Part shown: piece by piece, positions 34,152 through 45,596 of the stretch
Position numbering within the stretch: position 1 is the first letter of the stretch
Layout of the letters: every line of letters begins with the position of its first letter
Assembly: GCA_006384855.1 (NCBI GenBank)
Contig: VCJN01002064.1
Location: 1 to 64,000, forward strand
Source: Tetraselmis striata
Taxonomy: Eukaryota; Chlorophyta; Chlorodendrophyceae; Chlorodendrales; Chlorodendraceae
DNA length: 64,000 nucleotides
Direction: 5' to 3'
The notes under the pieces: model-generated
What the model saw: the letters and a program-made list of their open reading frames with translations, nothing else
What the model was told of the DNA's origin: nothing
Databases searched by the model: none
Position numbers and translations under genes: made by a program

Positions 34152-37100
34152 CGGCGCTGATGGGGGGCAAACGGCGATGTGCGCTGCAGGCCGGACGCAG
34201 GGGCCGGAGGCCCGAGCCAGAGAGGAGAGGGCGGGGGGGGGGGGGGGGGGGGGGGGAAGGTGAGTCTAGAATGGTGCACAACCGCAATTAGAGGTGGTTG
34301 CATTACAGCATGTAGAGTAATGTCAGAGGCGCATAGTTAGGTCATGCCGCCGGTGGAACATAGATATGGCGTTGTCAGCGTACTGGGCCGCGGTCCCCAC
34401 CCAATCACCTGCATCTCCCTTATCTGGGGTTCCGGATGTAGGCCTATCAGTATCGGAAAAGCGCATCAGGGCAGCTCAACACCATGCACTGCACCCAGCA
34501 GCAATGCCGCATGCCGCGGGCCATGTGCGCATGTCATGCAGGCTGCCCCCCCCCCCCCCCCCCTCCCCGGAACTTGGAAGTTGTGCGAGCGACTGACCAA
34601 CTTCACCATACCTATGGCGGACTGCACCTCAATGCGGCATGAGCATTATATACCACCGCCAACCTGATCTGATTGATAGGCACACGGCGCGGTGGCATCG
34701 TCCTTGGCCATACCCACGGAGCTTGCCTGCCACCCAGGCCACCTGCCAACACCTGCTCAGCGCCCGTGGGGTCACGTGAGCACAGATACATGTCGACAAC
34801 CACCGGTCCAGCACTCCAGCCGAGGCATGCGGGGGGTGCGCCGTGTCCGTTAACCCGACAACTACCGTATGGGTTTTCGGAAGCTGAAAGTAGCTCGCAA
34901 CGTGCATGCACCTTACATTGCTATCTTATGTATCCGGGTCTCGACAAAAGTCTGTCGTGCATATAGTGCATCACAGCAGTGATTGACATAGTCGCTATGC
35001 AGTGTATCGTTCAGTCCCACGTCAGGGTGCTAGGCGCATTCCCAACACAGCACAGCCGGAGGCCGAAGGAATGGGCGAAGGGTGACGGCACGGGGCAGGC
35101 AGCTAGGAATGGATGGGAATAGATTGCGATATCGTGGCTCAGAGTAGCGTCGCCTGCGAGACGGCAGTTCCGCTGCAGCGACTAGAGCCGACGCCGAGGC
35201 GTGCGGCGCAGCCGGCACTAGCGCCGAGGGTGGGTGACGCCAGCCGCGGCGGTCAAATACGACGACGCGGATCGGTGGCCTACCACGTACCGGTACTCGT
35301 ACTCGTCCGGGGGTTTTGTTGACTGGCGCGACGGCGAACCGGCGGCAGGTGACGCTCAGCGGGCGGCGCGCAACAGGCCTAAGCGCAGCTTGGAAGTGTT
35401 CCGCGCGTAAGGTTCTGACGTGTCGATCTGAGGGTTGCTATCGGGCGACGAGCTGGAACGAGAAACTCGTCTCTTCCGTCCACTGCCACACAATAGCGAC
35501 TACGACTTCGGAGGTGGAGAGGGACGTCGGCCCTACGAGGCGACGAACCATCGGCGCGTCGGTCGTGCTTTGTGGGCTGGGCTGGGCTGGCGCTGACGAA
35601 TCCGCAGCAGACCGCGATGTAACGACGACGATGAATTGATGATATGTACGGTACGAGAGTACAAAAGCCGACGACCGATCGGTGCTCGTCAGGGCCGCGG
35701 TGGGTTCATTGAAAACTGCTGATCGTTTATTCAATGAAATTCAATGAATTTGAAACGAAATGAATTTGAACCATTGAATTTCGCATTGGAAACGTTTTCA
35801 ATTTCAAACTCGAATATTCAATGGAAGGTTGACGCGGATACGGGTACTATTAAGATACTTATTGCCCGGATATTTGCATGCTGCAGTTTCGCCAGGCGCC
35901 CATGCGCCGCGCGCCCCCGCCCCACGCCCATCGGGCAGCATCGCGCCTGCGCGCGGCTGGGCGAGCTGGCTGACCCGGTGAGGCGCGCCCGCCGGCTGCT
36001 GACCGGCTGCGCGGCCGGGCCGGCCAGACATCGTCAGCAACCGGGAGAGCAGTGCCGATGGGCGGCACGGCCCGCCGATCGGGGCACGAATACCACGAAT
36101 ACTACAGCAGCAATTAGACGAGACAAGTAGGCCCGTTGCAGGAGTGTGGAATCCAGAGAGCCGCAAGGATCAATCGTAGTGGTCGCTACACTGTACAGCC
36201 CCGCGTCCGCCGACCCGCCGACCCGGGGTTCGGCGTCCGTCGACGGAGGACGGCGAGGCGGACGGGCGACGGTCGTCCGGCGTGCGGCGACGGACGAACG
36301 ACGGCGTCAGGCGTCCGGGTCCGGTCCACGCGGCGGGCTCGGCGCTTCGCGCCTTGCCCGCCCCCGTAGACCTGACGAACGGCGACGAATGGCCCGACCG
36401 GCGGCGGCCGAGCGGCCGGGCGTGCGGCGACCAGTACCCCGGTACCGGTACAGGTTGTAAGCAGGTACAGGTGAGCGCGACGGCTATTTTCGCTTGAGCG
36501 GAATTATTGCGGAAGCTATAACGGATACATTGTGGATCCATGTTACAATCTGTGCGAAACCGTCGCGAAAATCAACGACAGACAGACCCCCCCCCCCCCC
36601 CCCCCCCCCACACACAGACTCGCCTCGTACTTTCTTTATGTGATAGGATAATAAGGATAATTAGTATCCGTGGAAACACGGTTGCTATCGATACCACCAT
36701 TGCTCCTATCCTCGGCGTGTCAAGCTCGGATCCAACGCACGACTGCTTTGCGGGCTGCAGAGCGCCACAAAATCCAGAAATATTATGACGAGGAGCGAGG
36801 GTGTCCGAATAAACGCCGCCGGCATGCTTCGCTTTGTTCCTTTCGCCGTTTCCGAGTTTGGCTCGCTGGCCCCGCACGCCGAGGCTTTCTTGGTGGAGCT
36901 CGCGAAAGCTAGCCACACACACACTGGCCAAAAAATCGGCCAGCTCTTGTCTGCGTGGCGCCGCCGTTAGTTTCTCCTTGCTCATCAACATGGCACATGC
37001 AGACAACGTTCTTGCGTGCGGGACGTGATGGTGCTCATGCGCCTGCGTCGCGTCGCTCGTTGGGATGTGTTGCTATGACCCGGGTCATTGGCTGCAAGCG

Positions 37101-38521
37101 TCCTCGCCGCGGCTGATAGCCTACCCCGGGGCGGGGGTCCCTTTGGTTCCTGGCAGCTAAGTGACTTCGTGGTTCCCTTGGCTCCTTCTTGGTTCTTGGC
37201 TCCCTGTCCTCCTGCTCGACCTTCGTTTCAGGCTTTCATAGTTGCTGTTAGTTCTGTTTGTAGTGCGCTTTTGTGAAAGGCCTTATGTAATAAGGATAAT
37301 TAGTCCTTATACCGACTCATGTTTCATGGTCATCAATCGTCTGACGAGCAAGTCTCGTCGTAGCGAGCAACGACAATCCCACAGCCCACTCAACAGGTGA
37401 GCACGCGAAATGGGTGGGATCGCGCTTCCAGCCCTGCTTGATCAGCCAGCCTCTGCATAATCAGCGAGTCCCTTGGTCACCAACGATAATGCTTGTACCA
37501 TACGCATTCTGCGTTGCAGGTGGCACGTGGTGGGACGTCCGACACAGGGGCTATTTTCAAAACAAATATATAGTCGCTACATTGAATTTTAGGGGGAAAT
37601 CTTGAAATTGTTCAACGCACGACACCCCTCATGGTTCGTCGCGCTGTATAGTGATGGCGATGGCTACCTGTACCGCCGTCAGTACGACATGCGTAGATGC
37701 ACCTGTATCACAGTGTCATTATTATCATTGTCATTACGCGCGCGCATATACTGCGATAGCATTACGATTTATGTTCGCGGTATTATTACTCCTACAGTCG
37801 GTTATCTCATTCGCCACATGTACAGGTAATCTGATTCGCCACCTCGGATCTCCGTCGCAACTTTATGTTGTATAAACAGTGTGCGGCGGGCGTTTCAGGT
37901 GACGGTTAAATGACGGCTGACAGACGGCACGTCTCTGCCACGGTGTTATTCGCGATTTACGTCGCGGTACTTTTAAGTCCTTTTACAGATATCTCGCACA
38001 TCCGCGCGCCGCCATTTATTATTCAAAACATGTCGCCCGCTTCGTCTCCGCGGTCCTCGTAGCAATCCTCGTCGAGACGAGTTGGTTCCAGTACGAGTAT
38101 CGTCCGCGGTGCTATAGCTAGCGCTGCTGCAGCCGAAGCGACTACCTGTAGTGCACGGACGAGTATTAACACTCTCCCTGTAACCAAAAAGTATAATAAT
38201 AGTCGCTTTAGTATTAGCGCTCTAGAGACATATGACGACAAATCCCACGCTCGCGTTGCTTGCTGGGACTCCTAGGAGGAAACGCGACGAGCAGATGTCG
38301 CGCGTCCACCTTGTCGCACAATCGTCATTCCAGCACCCGACACAGCGGCGCTTGTCGGCAAAACGACCACTGCAAGCGGGTCTCGCGGCTCCGTGACCAC
38401 GGCTCATCTCACTAGGGCGTACTTTTGGCGACCGCGCCTTGCGTTGCGGTGCCTCCCAATGCAGACGACGTCGGGACGGACGCCGAGCACCCGTACGGGA
38501 GGGAGCGATAACCGTACGATA
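34152..38521. other. Intergenic between divergent APS kinase and starch synthase genes
   Basis: Homopolymer tracts lie at 34231-34257, 34546-34563 and 36587-36609. An AT-rich stretch at 35735-35825 repeats ATTGAATTT/AAATTCAAT words in both orientations. A truncated LINE occupies 36649-37304. No host gene is recognised. Confidence 0.5.
36649..37304 (+). mobile_element. 5'-truncated LINE with 17-bp target-site duplication
   Basis: Perfect direct repeats TAATAAGGATAATTAGT (36649-36665 and 37288-37304) bracket 622 bp. The interior encodes ALRAAERHKIQKYYDEERG and, in a different frame, RFVPFAVSEFGSLAPHAEAF, which resembles the C-terminal end of algal RT-element proteins. A non-coding 3' region of about 300 bp follows. 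The structure is that of target-primed insertion with loss of the 5' part. Confidence 0.78.
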
Positions 38522-41500
38522 ATGGCGGTGTTACCCCGCGGCTGCAGCGGACGGCGGCACTGGCCTGCTCGAAACGGCGTTCGGAAGACGTTGACAGTGG
38601 CGGCAACGCCGCGCTCAGCGCGCCGCGCAGCTAACAGCAGCAGCATGATCGGCGGCGCTGATTCCGGGCTACTCGGGCAGGTGGTCGTGGCGCGAGGCCG
38701 GCGCGTGCGGCGGCGGCGAGCTCTCTCTGCATCGGCGTCATCGTCGACCTTCGACCGCCTCTCCGGCGCGGACCGTGAGCTGCTAGACCGGATCCGGGAC
38801 GACCCGCGCGTGACGGTGGGACCGGATCAGGCGGACGGGAAGCTGAGCGTGGTGTTTGCATCGAGCGAGGTGGCGCCCTGGAGCAAAACGGGCGGGCTGG
38901 GCGACGTGTGCGGCGCGCTGCCCTCTGCGCTCGCCAATCGCGGCCACCGCGTGATGGTCGTCTCCCCGCTCTACCGGGGCCTCGGCCCCTTCGACTCCAC
39001 CGGCGTTACCGTCGAGATCGATGGTACGATCTTTTATTCTGTTCGCTTCACCCGGGACATCGACGAGCATTCCCGGCGCGGGCGCTGGCCGCATATTGCC
39101 TCTGCTAGTCTTGCCATTTTCCAGATCGGCATCGACATGCTCAACCGAAGGCAGGTTGACGATTGTGCTCCCGTTTAGGCGTCGGTTCGACTCATCCCAA
39201 CCTTCCGCCCCCTCTCGACCCACCCCTCCCCCCCCTTCCCTCCCATTCAATAGGCAAGAAGGTAGAGTATTTTCACCAGTACGAGCGTGGCGTGGATTGG
39301 GTGTTTGCGCACTGCGAGGAGTTCTTCGCTGGGCGGGAGGGCTTCTATGGCGACGCGGAGGGGCCGCACAAGGACAACCTCTGGCGCTTCCGCCTGCTCA
39401 GCCTAGCGGCGCTCGAGGCGCCCATGCAGCTGCCACTGGGTGGCGCCACATACGGCGAGAGAATAGCTTTCGTCGCCAACGACTGGCAGACAGCACTGGT
39501 GCGGTGGCCCGGGTCCAGTGTCCCGACATCTCAGCATACATCCAAATATCACATAGAATATAAACTGGACGGTGTCGCGAATCTCTGACCCACATCGTCA
39601 TTGAGGCTATCACTCGCTAGCTGAGACACCCATGCCCTCACCCAATATCCCGCGCAGCTGCCCGTCTACCTCTCCACAAAGTACCGGCCCGCGGGCGCCC
39701 TGGTGGAATCCCGCTGCATCACAGTCATCCACAACATGCGGCACCAGGGTGTGGACGACATGTGCAACTTCCCGTACCTCGGCCTGCCAGGCTATTGCCA
39801 CGGGTGCGACCCAACACTGCGGGAACGATTCGAATGCTCCGCATCTGCCCAAAGCACTGCCCACACTGTGCCCCTGTCGACTCGTGGGCTCACCTGTCTA
39901 ATGCTTGGCCGCAGTGTGCTGGAGTACATCTACCCCGACAGCGTGGGCATGAACACCCTCAAGGTGACCTCCTCCATGGCCGGGGCTTCCATGAGCAGCA
40001 CTTAAACGAGCAGCAATGCACGAGGGGGGCGCTTACTAGGCATGAGCGCAATAGTGACGGGTAGCACCAGCAACAGTGCCATGCTCCCCATGCCCCTCAT
40101 GAGCAGCAATTGTGGTCAACGCCAATGAGTGCCATACTGTGCCATACTGGGTGTTGACTCGCCGATCAGAACCCTAACTGTAAGCCTCAAATTGGTCATG
40201 CATGCAACCTATGGGAACCTTGGCTGTAGTTGCGCTGTAGTATGGCAATATTGACCTCTGGCAGATAGGGGGATGCTCTTATTGGCAGTGTTCCTATTAC
40301 CGCATTGGCATGCGGAGGCAATCACTGAGGTCGCCTCGGCGCTGGCTGGCAGGGCGCGGTGGTCACCAGCGACGGCATCGTAACGGTGAGTCAATCCTAC
40401 GCGGAGGAGATCCAGCAAGAGCCCGGCGGCTGGGGGCTGGAGTACGCGCTGCGCACGCAGGCCGGCAAGGGCTGCCTGTCCGGCGTGGTGAACGGCATCA
40501 ACGAGCAGGACTGGGACCCCTCCATCGATAGCTTCCTGCCGCGCAAGTACGGCTTGTCGGACTTCTCCCTGGTAAGCAGCAGCCGGCCAAATCTGATCAG
40601 GCACGCCCTGCGCCTGTGATGGGTACTGCCCGGCCGTGGCTCACCTTGCTCGCTGTGGCCCGACTCCACTGCAGGGCAAAGCCGCATGCAAGCTGGACCT
40701 GCAGCGGGAGGTGGGGCTGAACCAGACCCCGGATGCGCCGCTGATCAGCTTCATCGGGAGGCTGGACGAGCAGAAGGGCGTCGACGTCTTCCTGCAGGTG
40801 GTGCCGTGGCTGGTGGAGGAGGTGCGTGGTGGCCGCCCCTCTGCCTGAGGGCGTGCTACCTGCCGGCTTGCCGGCCCGCTTTAGGCGGACGCGTGCTGAG
40901 GGATAGGGGCTCGCGCTGGTGCGATGGCAGGGCTGCCAGGTGGTTTGCCTCGGGACCGGTGAGGCCGACCTGGAGGGGGCATTGGAACGGCTCAAGCAAA
41001 CGCACCCAGGCTCCGCCTCGGTAATCCCCCCGCCCCCCCCCCCCCCCCCAACACCCACCCACCCTCTCTCTCTCTCTCTCTCTCCCTTTCGCCCCTATTA
41101 CCGCCGTGGCAGCATGAGTACGGGTGCCGGCACAGTAATAAGAACACTGCAAATTAGAACCTGCCCTGCCTGCCAGAGCTCAGATGAAGACGAAACTATT
41201 TGACTGCGGCAAAGGCTCTTAAATTAATGGGTGTATACAAGCGCATTTCATTTCCATGCGGGTTATCATAGGGGCGACGGCACCCGCACGAGTATCTCGT
41301 AACACGTCTCATCCATCTCCACCAGTGCGGCCATGTGATCAGCAATCTTTACGGTGGCAGTGTTACGGCTGACTAACAACCGCTTGCGCTCCCCGCAGGG
41401 CGTGGTCAAATTTGACGTGGGCCTCTCGCACCGCATCACGGCCGCCTCGGACTTACTGGTCATGCCGTCTCGCTTCGAGCCGTGCGGGTTGCAGCAGCAG

Positions 41501-42996
41501 TACGCGATGCGCTACGGCACGCCCGTCATCGCGCACGCCACGGGCGGGCTGAAGGACACCGTGGTGCACTATAACCCCTGGTGAGCGCCTAGCACATCGG
41601 CGTCTGGGCGATTGGGCCAGTGGGATAACAGTACCGGCAGGACTATCAGATTCTACTGGCACGGAATCCTCATAAGGGGGCTTTGGCTACTGACCCCCAT
41701 GTTCGCAGAAGCCGTCCATACTCCATAGGTTATCCATTCGGACGAAATAATTCCTGCTGGATAAACATGACAGTTCGTGAAAGTATTCGATCGGGGTTAA
41801 AACCTTCACTTAAATGGGTCCACTTAGACACCCTTGTATAACTCACTATATATCGTCGAGCAGGGTTTTGGGTTTGCGTCATCGGAAATCTGAACCCTGA
41901 AAAGTAGTGGATGCGAGTTTCGTCTTGTCAAACATCCGGCGTTTGATTTGGGGACATTACCTGTACCTGTACGGGTAGGTCAGCTGAGGATCCAGAGGCG
42001 GAGGATCTGGGCGCTATCATCGTTTTATTGGCACGTGCTTGCTGCGCTCTGTTGCATTGTCTCGGTTTCACGGCGGGTGGCTTTGCCGCCCCGCGGGGCG
42101 GCTTGGCAGCACAGCACCCTCGCTCAGGTCGCTGATATATAAAGTCGCCATGTGCATGCTTTGGGCGCGGCGCACAACCGCGCAGGGCCGACACCGGCAC
42201 CGGCTGGAAGTTCGAGCCCTGCGAGGCAAAGCCGCTGCGCGACGCGCTCTCCACCGCGCTGTACACGATGCGGGAGCACCCTGACGCTTTCTGGGGCATC
42301 AAATACCGCATGGTGAGCTCCCTACCAGTACCTGTACTCCCCCCAAAGACGGCACGCACTGAATGCACACAGTCGGCATACGGTTTCGACCGTGAATATA
42401 TAGTACGGTAATTCCTCGCCTGTTTTTTCAATATATATGCTCGAACCGCCTCGCTGGGTATATATTTTTTAATATCGTTTCCCCCCCCCTCCCCCGGTCC
42501 CCCCCTCCCCCCCCCCCCCCCCTTCCCTGAGAGAAGGGATGTGATCGCTAAATGTATCAGAATAAGCATCGAATACTGCGCGGATATTCAGATTCGTTAA
42601 ATGAGAGAACTGAGAGAACTGTGATGTTTGTCGTTAAATGTATCAGAATAAACATCGAATACTGCGCGGATATTCCGATTCGTTGCTGCTGCAAAGCAAT
42701 TCATTATTTTTGGACCCGTGAATCCAATCAAATGATGTTACGGCAGACGGCGTGGAAGCTCAACATGCTGTGTACATATTGTCATTACTGTCCGTTATGT
42801 TGTCAGCCATCCAGGGAGCGCTCAGGCATCCCCTTGTGACTGACTGGCTTGCGACACGCTGCGGGCACAACAGATCCGGCAGGACTTTTCCTGGTGGCGT
42901 GCCGCGGGCGACTACGAGGGCATCTTTCAGAAGGCGATGAGGAGTCCGCCCGCCACGGTGGAGCTGATTGCGGGGCCATTGGGGGCGTTCGTGTAG
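38522..42996 (+). CDS. Starch synthase (GT5), plastid-targeted, SSI-like
   Basis: Ten exons close exactly to 609 residues: 38522-39023, 39254-39498, 39658-39803, 39915-39963, 40353-40571, 40675-40821, 40931-41020, 41399-41580, 42186-42312 and 42874-42996. It elongates alpha-1,4-glucan from ADP-glucose. Residues 1 to about 75 form an Arg/Ser/Ala transit peptide ([19 protein letters not shown]). The GT5 domain starts at [20 protein letters not shown], where KTGGLGDV binds ADP-glucose. Then come [64 protein letters not shown] and ATGGLKDTV, so both Rossmann halves are complete. The [16 protein letters not shown] region looks about ten residues shorter than in land-plant enzymes. An in-frame upstream ATG at 38459 is possible. 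Most introns start GTGCG or GTGAG; intron 7 has a poly-C tract six bases inside. SSI class is judged by eye; a GBSS is less likely. Confidence 0.92.
40172..40313 (+). repeat. R2 interspersed repeat, near full length, in starch synthase intron 4
   Basis: It runs from AAGCCTCAAATTGG through GCTGTAGTATGG and TTGACCTCTGGC to GCAGTGTTCCTATTACCGC, and gives the family's plus-orientation layout. Confidence 0.65.
41065..41090. repeat. CT microsatellite
   Basis: Short CT run in starch synthase intron 7, just after the poly-C tract. Confidence 0.85.
41110..41205 (-). repeat. R2 interspersed repeat, inverted copy in starch synthase intron 7
   Basis: The reverse complement contains TAGTTTCGTCTTCATCTGAG, CTGGCAGGCAGGGCAGGTTC and GCAGTGTTCTTATTA, ending at GGCACCCG. 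Confidence 0.65.
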
Positions 42997-44248
42997 GCGC
43001 ACCGCGGCAGGCTCAATATCGCCTGTGCCAGTAGGGCATTACAGCCTGATAAGAAAAGTCCCCCCCCCCCCCCCCCCCCCCTTAGACAGACTCTGTACCA
43101 TGGTAGGATGATAGCTACTACGTGGACGGCTGCGCGGGCAATAGCCGGTGGGATCATCCTCTGCGTAGTGATCCTCCGTGCGCTCGGCACTGTACCCATA
43201 TCCAACTCCTGTATATATATTACAGCTGGCCCCACCGGACTGCTATTGTAAGGAACGACCCCCACCATGACCTCATGAGCATCACATTCCCCCGCTGCCC
43301 TGAGCATTCAAGCACAGTAATCCTCCTATAAGGAGGCTCGGTTGCTCTCCATACCTTGCTTTAGAAAATCATCGGTTCAATTAAAAGACTAGTGAAAGGA
43401 TAATAGTCGCTACTCGCATATTGACGACAACGCTGCCCGCGCCAGCACTAAGCAAAAATCACCTGCTACAAAAGTGCTGATGCGGCAATAATAGGTAGTG
43501 ATGCAAATGACATCCTGCTACAGCCTGACGTCGAGATAATAAGTAACATACTGTAAGATAATAATAACACAGGCCAGCCAGTACATTAAATCCCAAGAGC
43601 GATTGTTCCCATACTAATCATTACATAGCACACTCATTGCTGATCTGTGGCATAATCGTTACATAGTAATCCTTCTTGCTACTAAGGGGTTCCTTGCCGC
43701 CGAGAGTTGCCAGGAAGTCTCCACTTGTGCTGAACCTATAAGCACTTGAGCCGTCCAGCACTGATTTCAGCCGCTCATGCTTCGCATGCACACACCAGCT
43801 TCGCAGTTTTGCATGGTTCTTCCATTCACACACCTCAAAAACAACCAGGCACAGACATCTCTTTGTAACGTGGCAATAGCAATCCTTGCAGTCTGTGTAC
43901 TGCAGGCCATACTCGTAGCACATTAATGTCCGTGTAGTACGAGCAGCCCTCTCGCATCATGACCAGAAAGTCATGCTCGGACAGCCGCTTAAATGATGAA
44001 AACAGGGATCGCCATACCAAATTGGTGTCTCAAGCAATTGGTGATCGTCTGAATGAACAGTCTATGCAAACAAGTTGATCCAATGAGAGTAGTACAATGT
44101 CTATTGACCCACCGTCACGGTGCGGGTTGGCAGCATGCTGTGGTGAAGGGGAGTGTGGTTACAGGTATATGGAGTTCGCAGACCATCAACAGGCGCTGGC
44201 GCTCAAATATATTCTATACATTGTAGTCTATAGCGTAGGGAGAATAAT
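42997..44248. other. Convergent spacer between starch synthase and LHCI genes
   Basis: A poly-C tract lies at 43062-43081, and the Cys-rich reading frames at 43621-44020 (separate entry). Nothing else is recognised. Confidence 0.45.
43621..44020 (-). CDS. Cys-rich hypothetical ORFs, two overlapping frames
   Basis: A 100-codon frame (43923-43621) reads CYEYGLQYTDCKDCYCHVTK, then CLCLVVFEVCEWKNHAKL and CVHAKHERLKSVLDG. It overlaps an upstream frame (44020-43835) reading SLFSSFKRLSEHDFLVMMRE and GCSYYTDIN. Composition is protein-like, with many Cys, His and Lys, unlike the shadow frames nearby. No family is recognised, and the relation between the two frames is unresolved. It could be a degraded gene or part of a mobile element. 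Confidence 0.3.
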
Positions 44249-45596
44249 CTAGAGGCCGGGGACAGACACGCCGTTGGTGGTGAAGTTGGCGGTCCAGGGG
44301 TTAGCAAGGTGCTCGGACAGCGCGTCGACGGGGTCCTTGCCCAGGCCAGCCTCCGCAAAGAAGCCAAGCATGGCCAGCATGGCGAGCCGTCCGTTCTTGA
44401 TCTCCTTCAGCTTGAGCTCGTCCATGTTGCCCTTGGCCATGCCCATGGGGTCAAAGGGGCCGCCGGGGTAGCCGGGAGCAGTGCCCTTGAAGGCGCCCTC
44501 CAGGCCCAGGAAAGAGCCGGCCTCGGCCTGGCTGCCGGGGTTCTTGAAGTCCATGATGCGCTTGGTCTCCACCCAGCCCATCAGCAGCAGCTGCGTCATC
44601 AGCAGGGTGCCTGCGCGGAAGACGAAGACAATGGTTAGCACAATTACAAATCAGACACAAGATTGCTATCACTAACCCAGGCTTCATAGTGAAACGAAAT
44701 TATCGCCCTATAGTGCTGAATAGCCCTGTACTTGACGCTGCGAAATAAATCTGTGCGACAGGACAGCGTGCTTCAAAGAAACGGACAACTTCAAAGAAAC
44801 GGTAGGCGGGCGGCTAGACAACTTCAAAGAAACGGTAGGCGGGCGGCTAGCTCACCGAAGCCGATGGAGGAGCCCTTGATGGCGACCTCACCGGCCTCGT
44901 ACCACACGGGCACGTTGAGGGCGCCGGCGTGGGTGAGCAGGGAGGGGATCAGGATGCCGGCGACGCCGGCCATGGCAAAGCGGGAGTGCACCAGCTCGGC
45001 CTCGACGTAGTACGCCAGGGCGGCGGGGTCCTTGCCCAGGCCCAGGGGGTCGAACCCGAAGTCGCCGGCCAGAGAGCCGGTCAGGTGGGCCGGGGGGGTG
45101 GAGCCAGGCAGCCACAGCTTGCGCTCGGCGTTGACGACCACCTGGGCGCGGCTGGCCTGATGGATGATCAAACAAATAACCATGTCAGTCATCTTTCGTA
45201 GCCGTCTCCACTGTTGGGAGATTTCCGACACGGCAACGAAGCCCGAGAAAACGGCGGCGATGCTGAAGGCAGGAGCTGCTTCGACTTATTTTTTTTATTG
45301 GCTTTTGAATATAGTTCCTAGAATCGCGGCGCCTTCCCAGAACCCCGTCGCACGTGCGGCTCTGGCGATGAGCAAGCTGTCCACTGCTGATGGCTCTGAC
45401 GCACGCGCCGTACACCCACAAGTATGCCATATCCGCGCACGTAAGGTGGACAGGGACCGGAAGGAGGCGGGGACGGAGCTCGGGTATTGTTGGCGGTTTC
45501 GTCGCCAAGAGCGCCTACCTTGGCGGAGCGTGTGGAGACAGCCACACGCGCGCCGGCGAAGGCGGTGCGGGAGGTGGAGGTGGCGGCGAAAGCCAT
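44249..45596 (-). CDS. Light-harvesting chlorophyll a/b protein, photosystem I (LHCI) type
   Basis: Exons 45519-45596, 44856-45156 and 44249-44610 close to 246 residues. It binds chlorophyll and carotenoid in the thylakoid membrane. Exon 1 is a Ser/Thr/Ala transit peptide ([20 protein letters not shown]). Exon 2 holds the first LHC helix with [16 protein letters not shown] (the E-x2-H-x-R chlorophyll ligand pattern) after [13 protein letters not shown]. Exon 3 holds the second helix ([20 protein letters not shown]), then [11 protein letters not shown], and the third helix [20 protein letters not shown] with the E-x2-N-x-R ligand motif. The KNPGS and PGYPGG elements and the ending [12 protein letters not shown] point to Lhca rather than Lhcb, though the exact subtype is not clear. 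Length is normal. The intron 2 donor is followed four bases later by a 33-bp tandem repeat. Confidence 0.93.
44770..44850. repeat. 33-bp tandem duplication at an LHCI intron donor
   Basis: Exact copies at 44785-44817 and 44818-44850 contain CTTCAAAGAAACGGTAGGCG; a partial unit precedes them at 44770-44784. The array starts four bases inside LHCI intron 2 on the sense strand. Confidence 0.9.
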
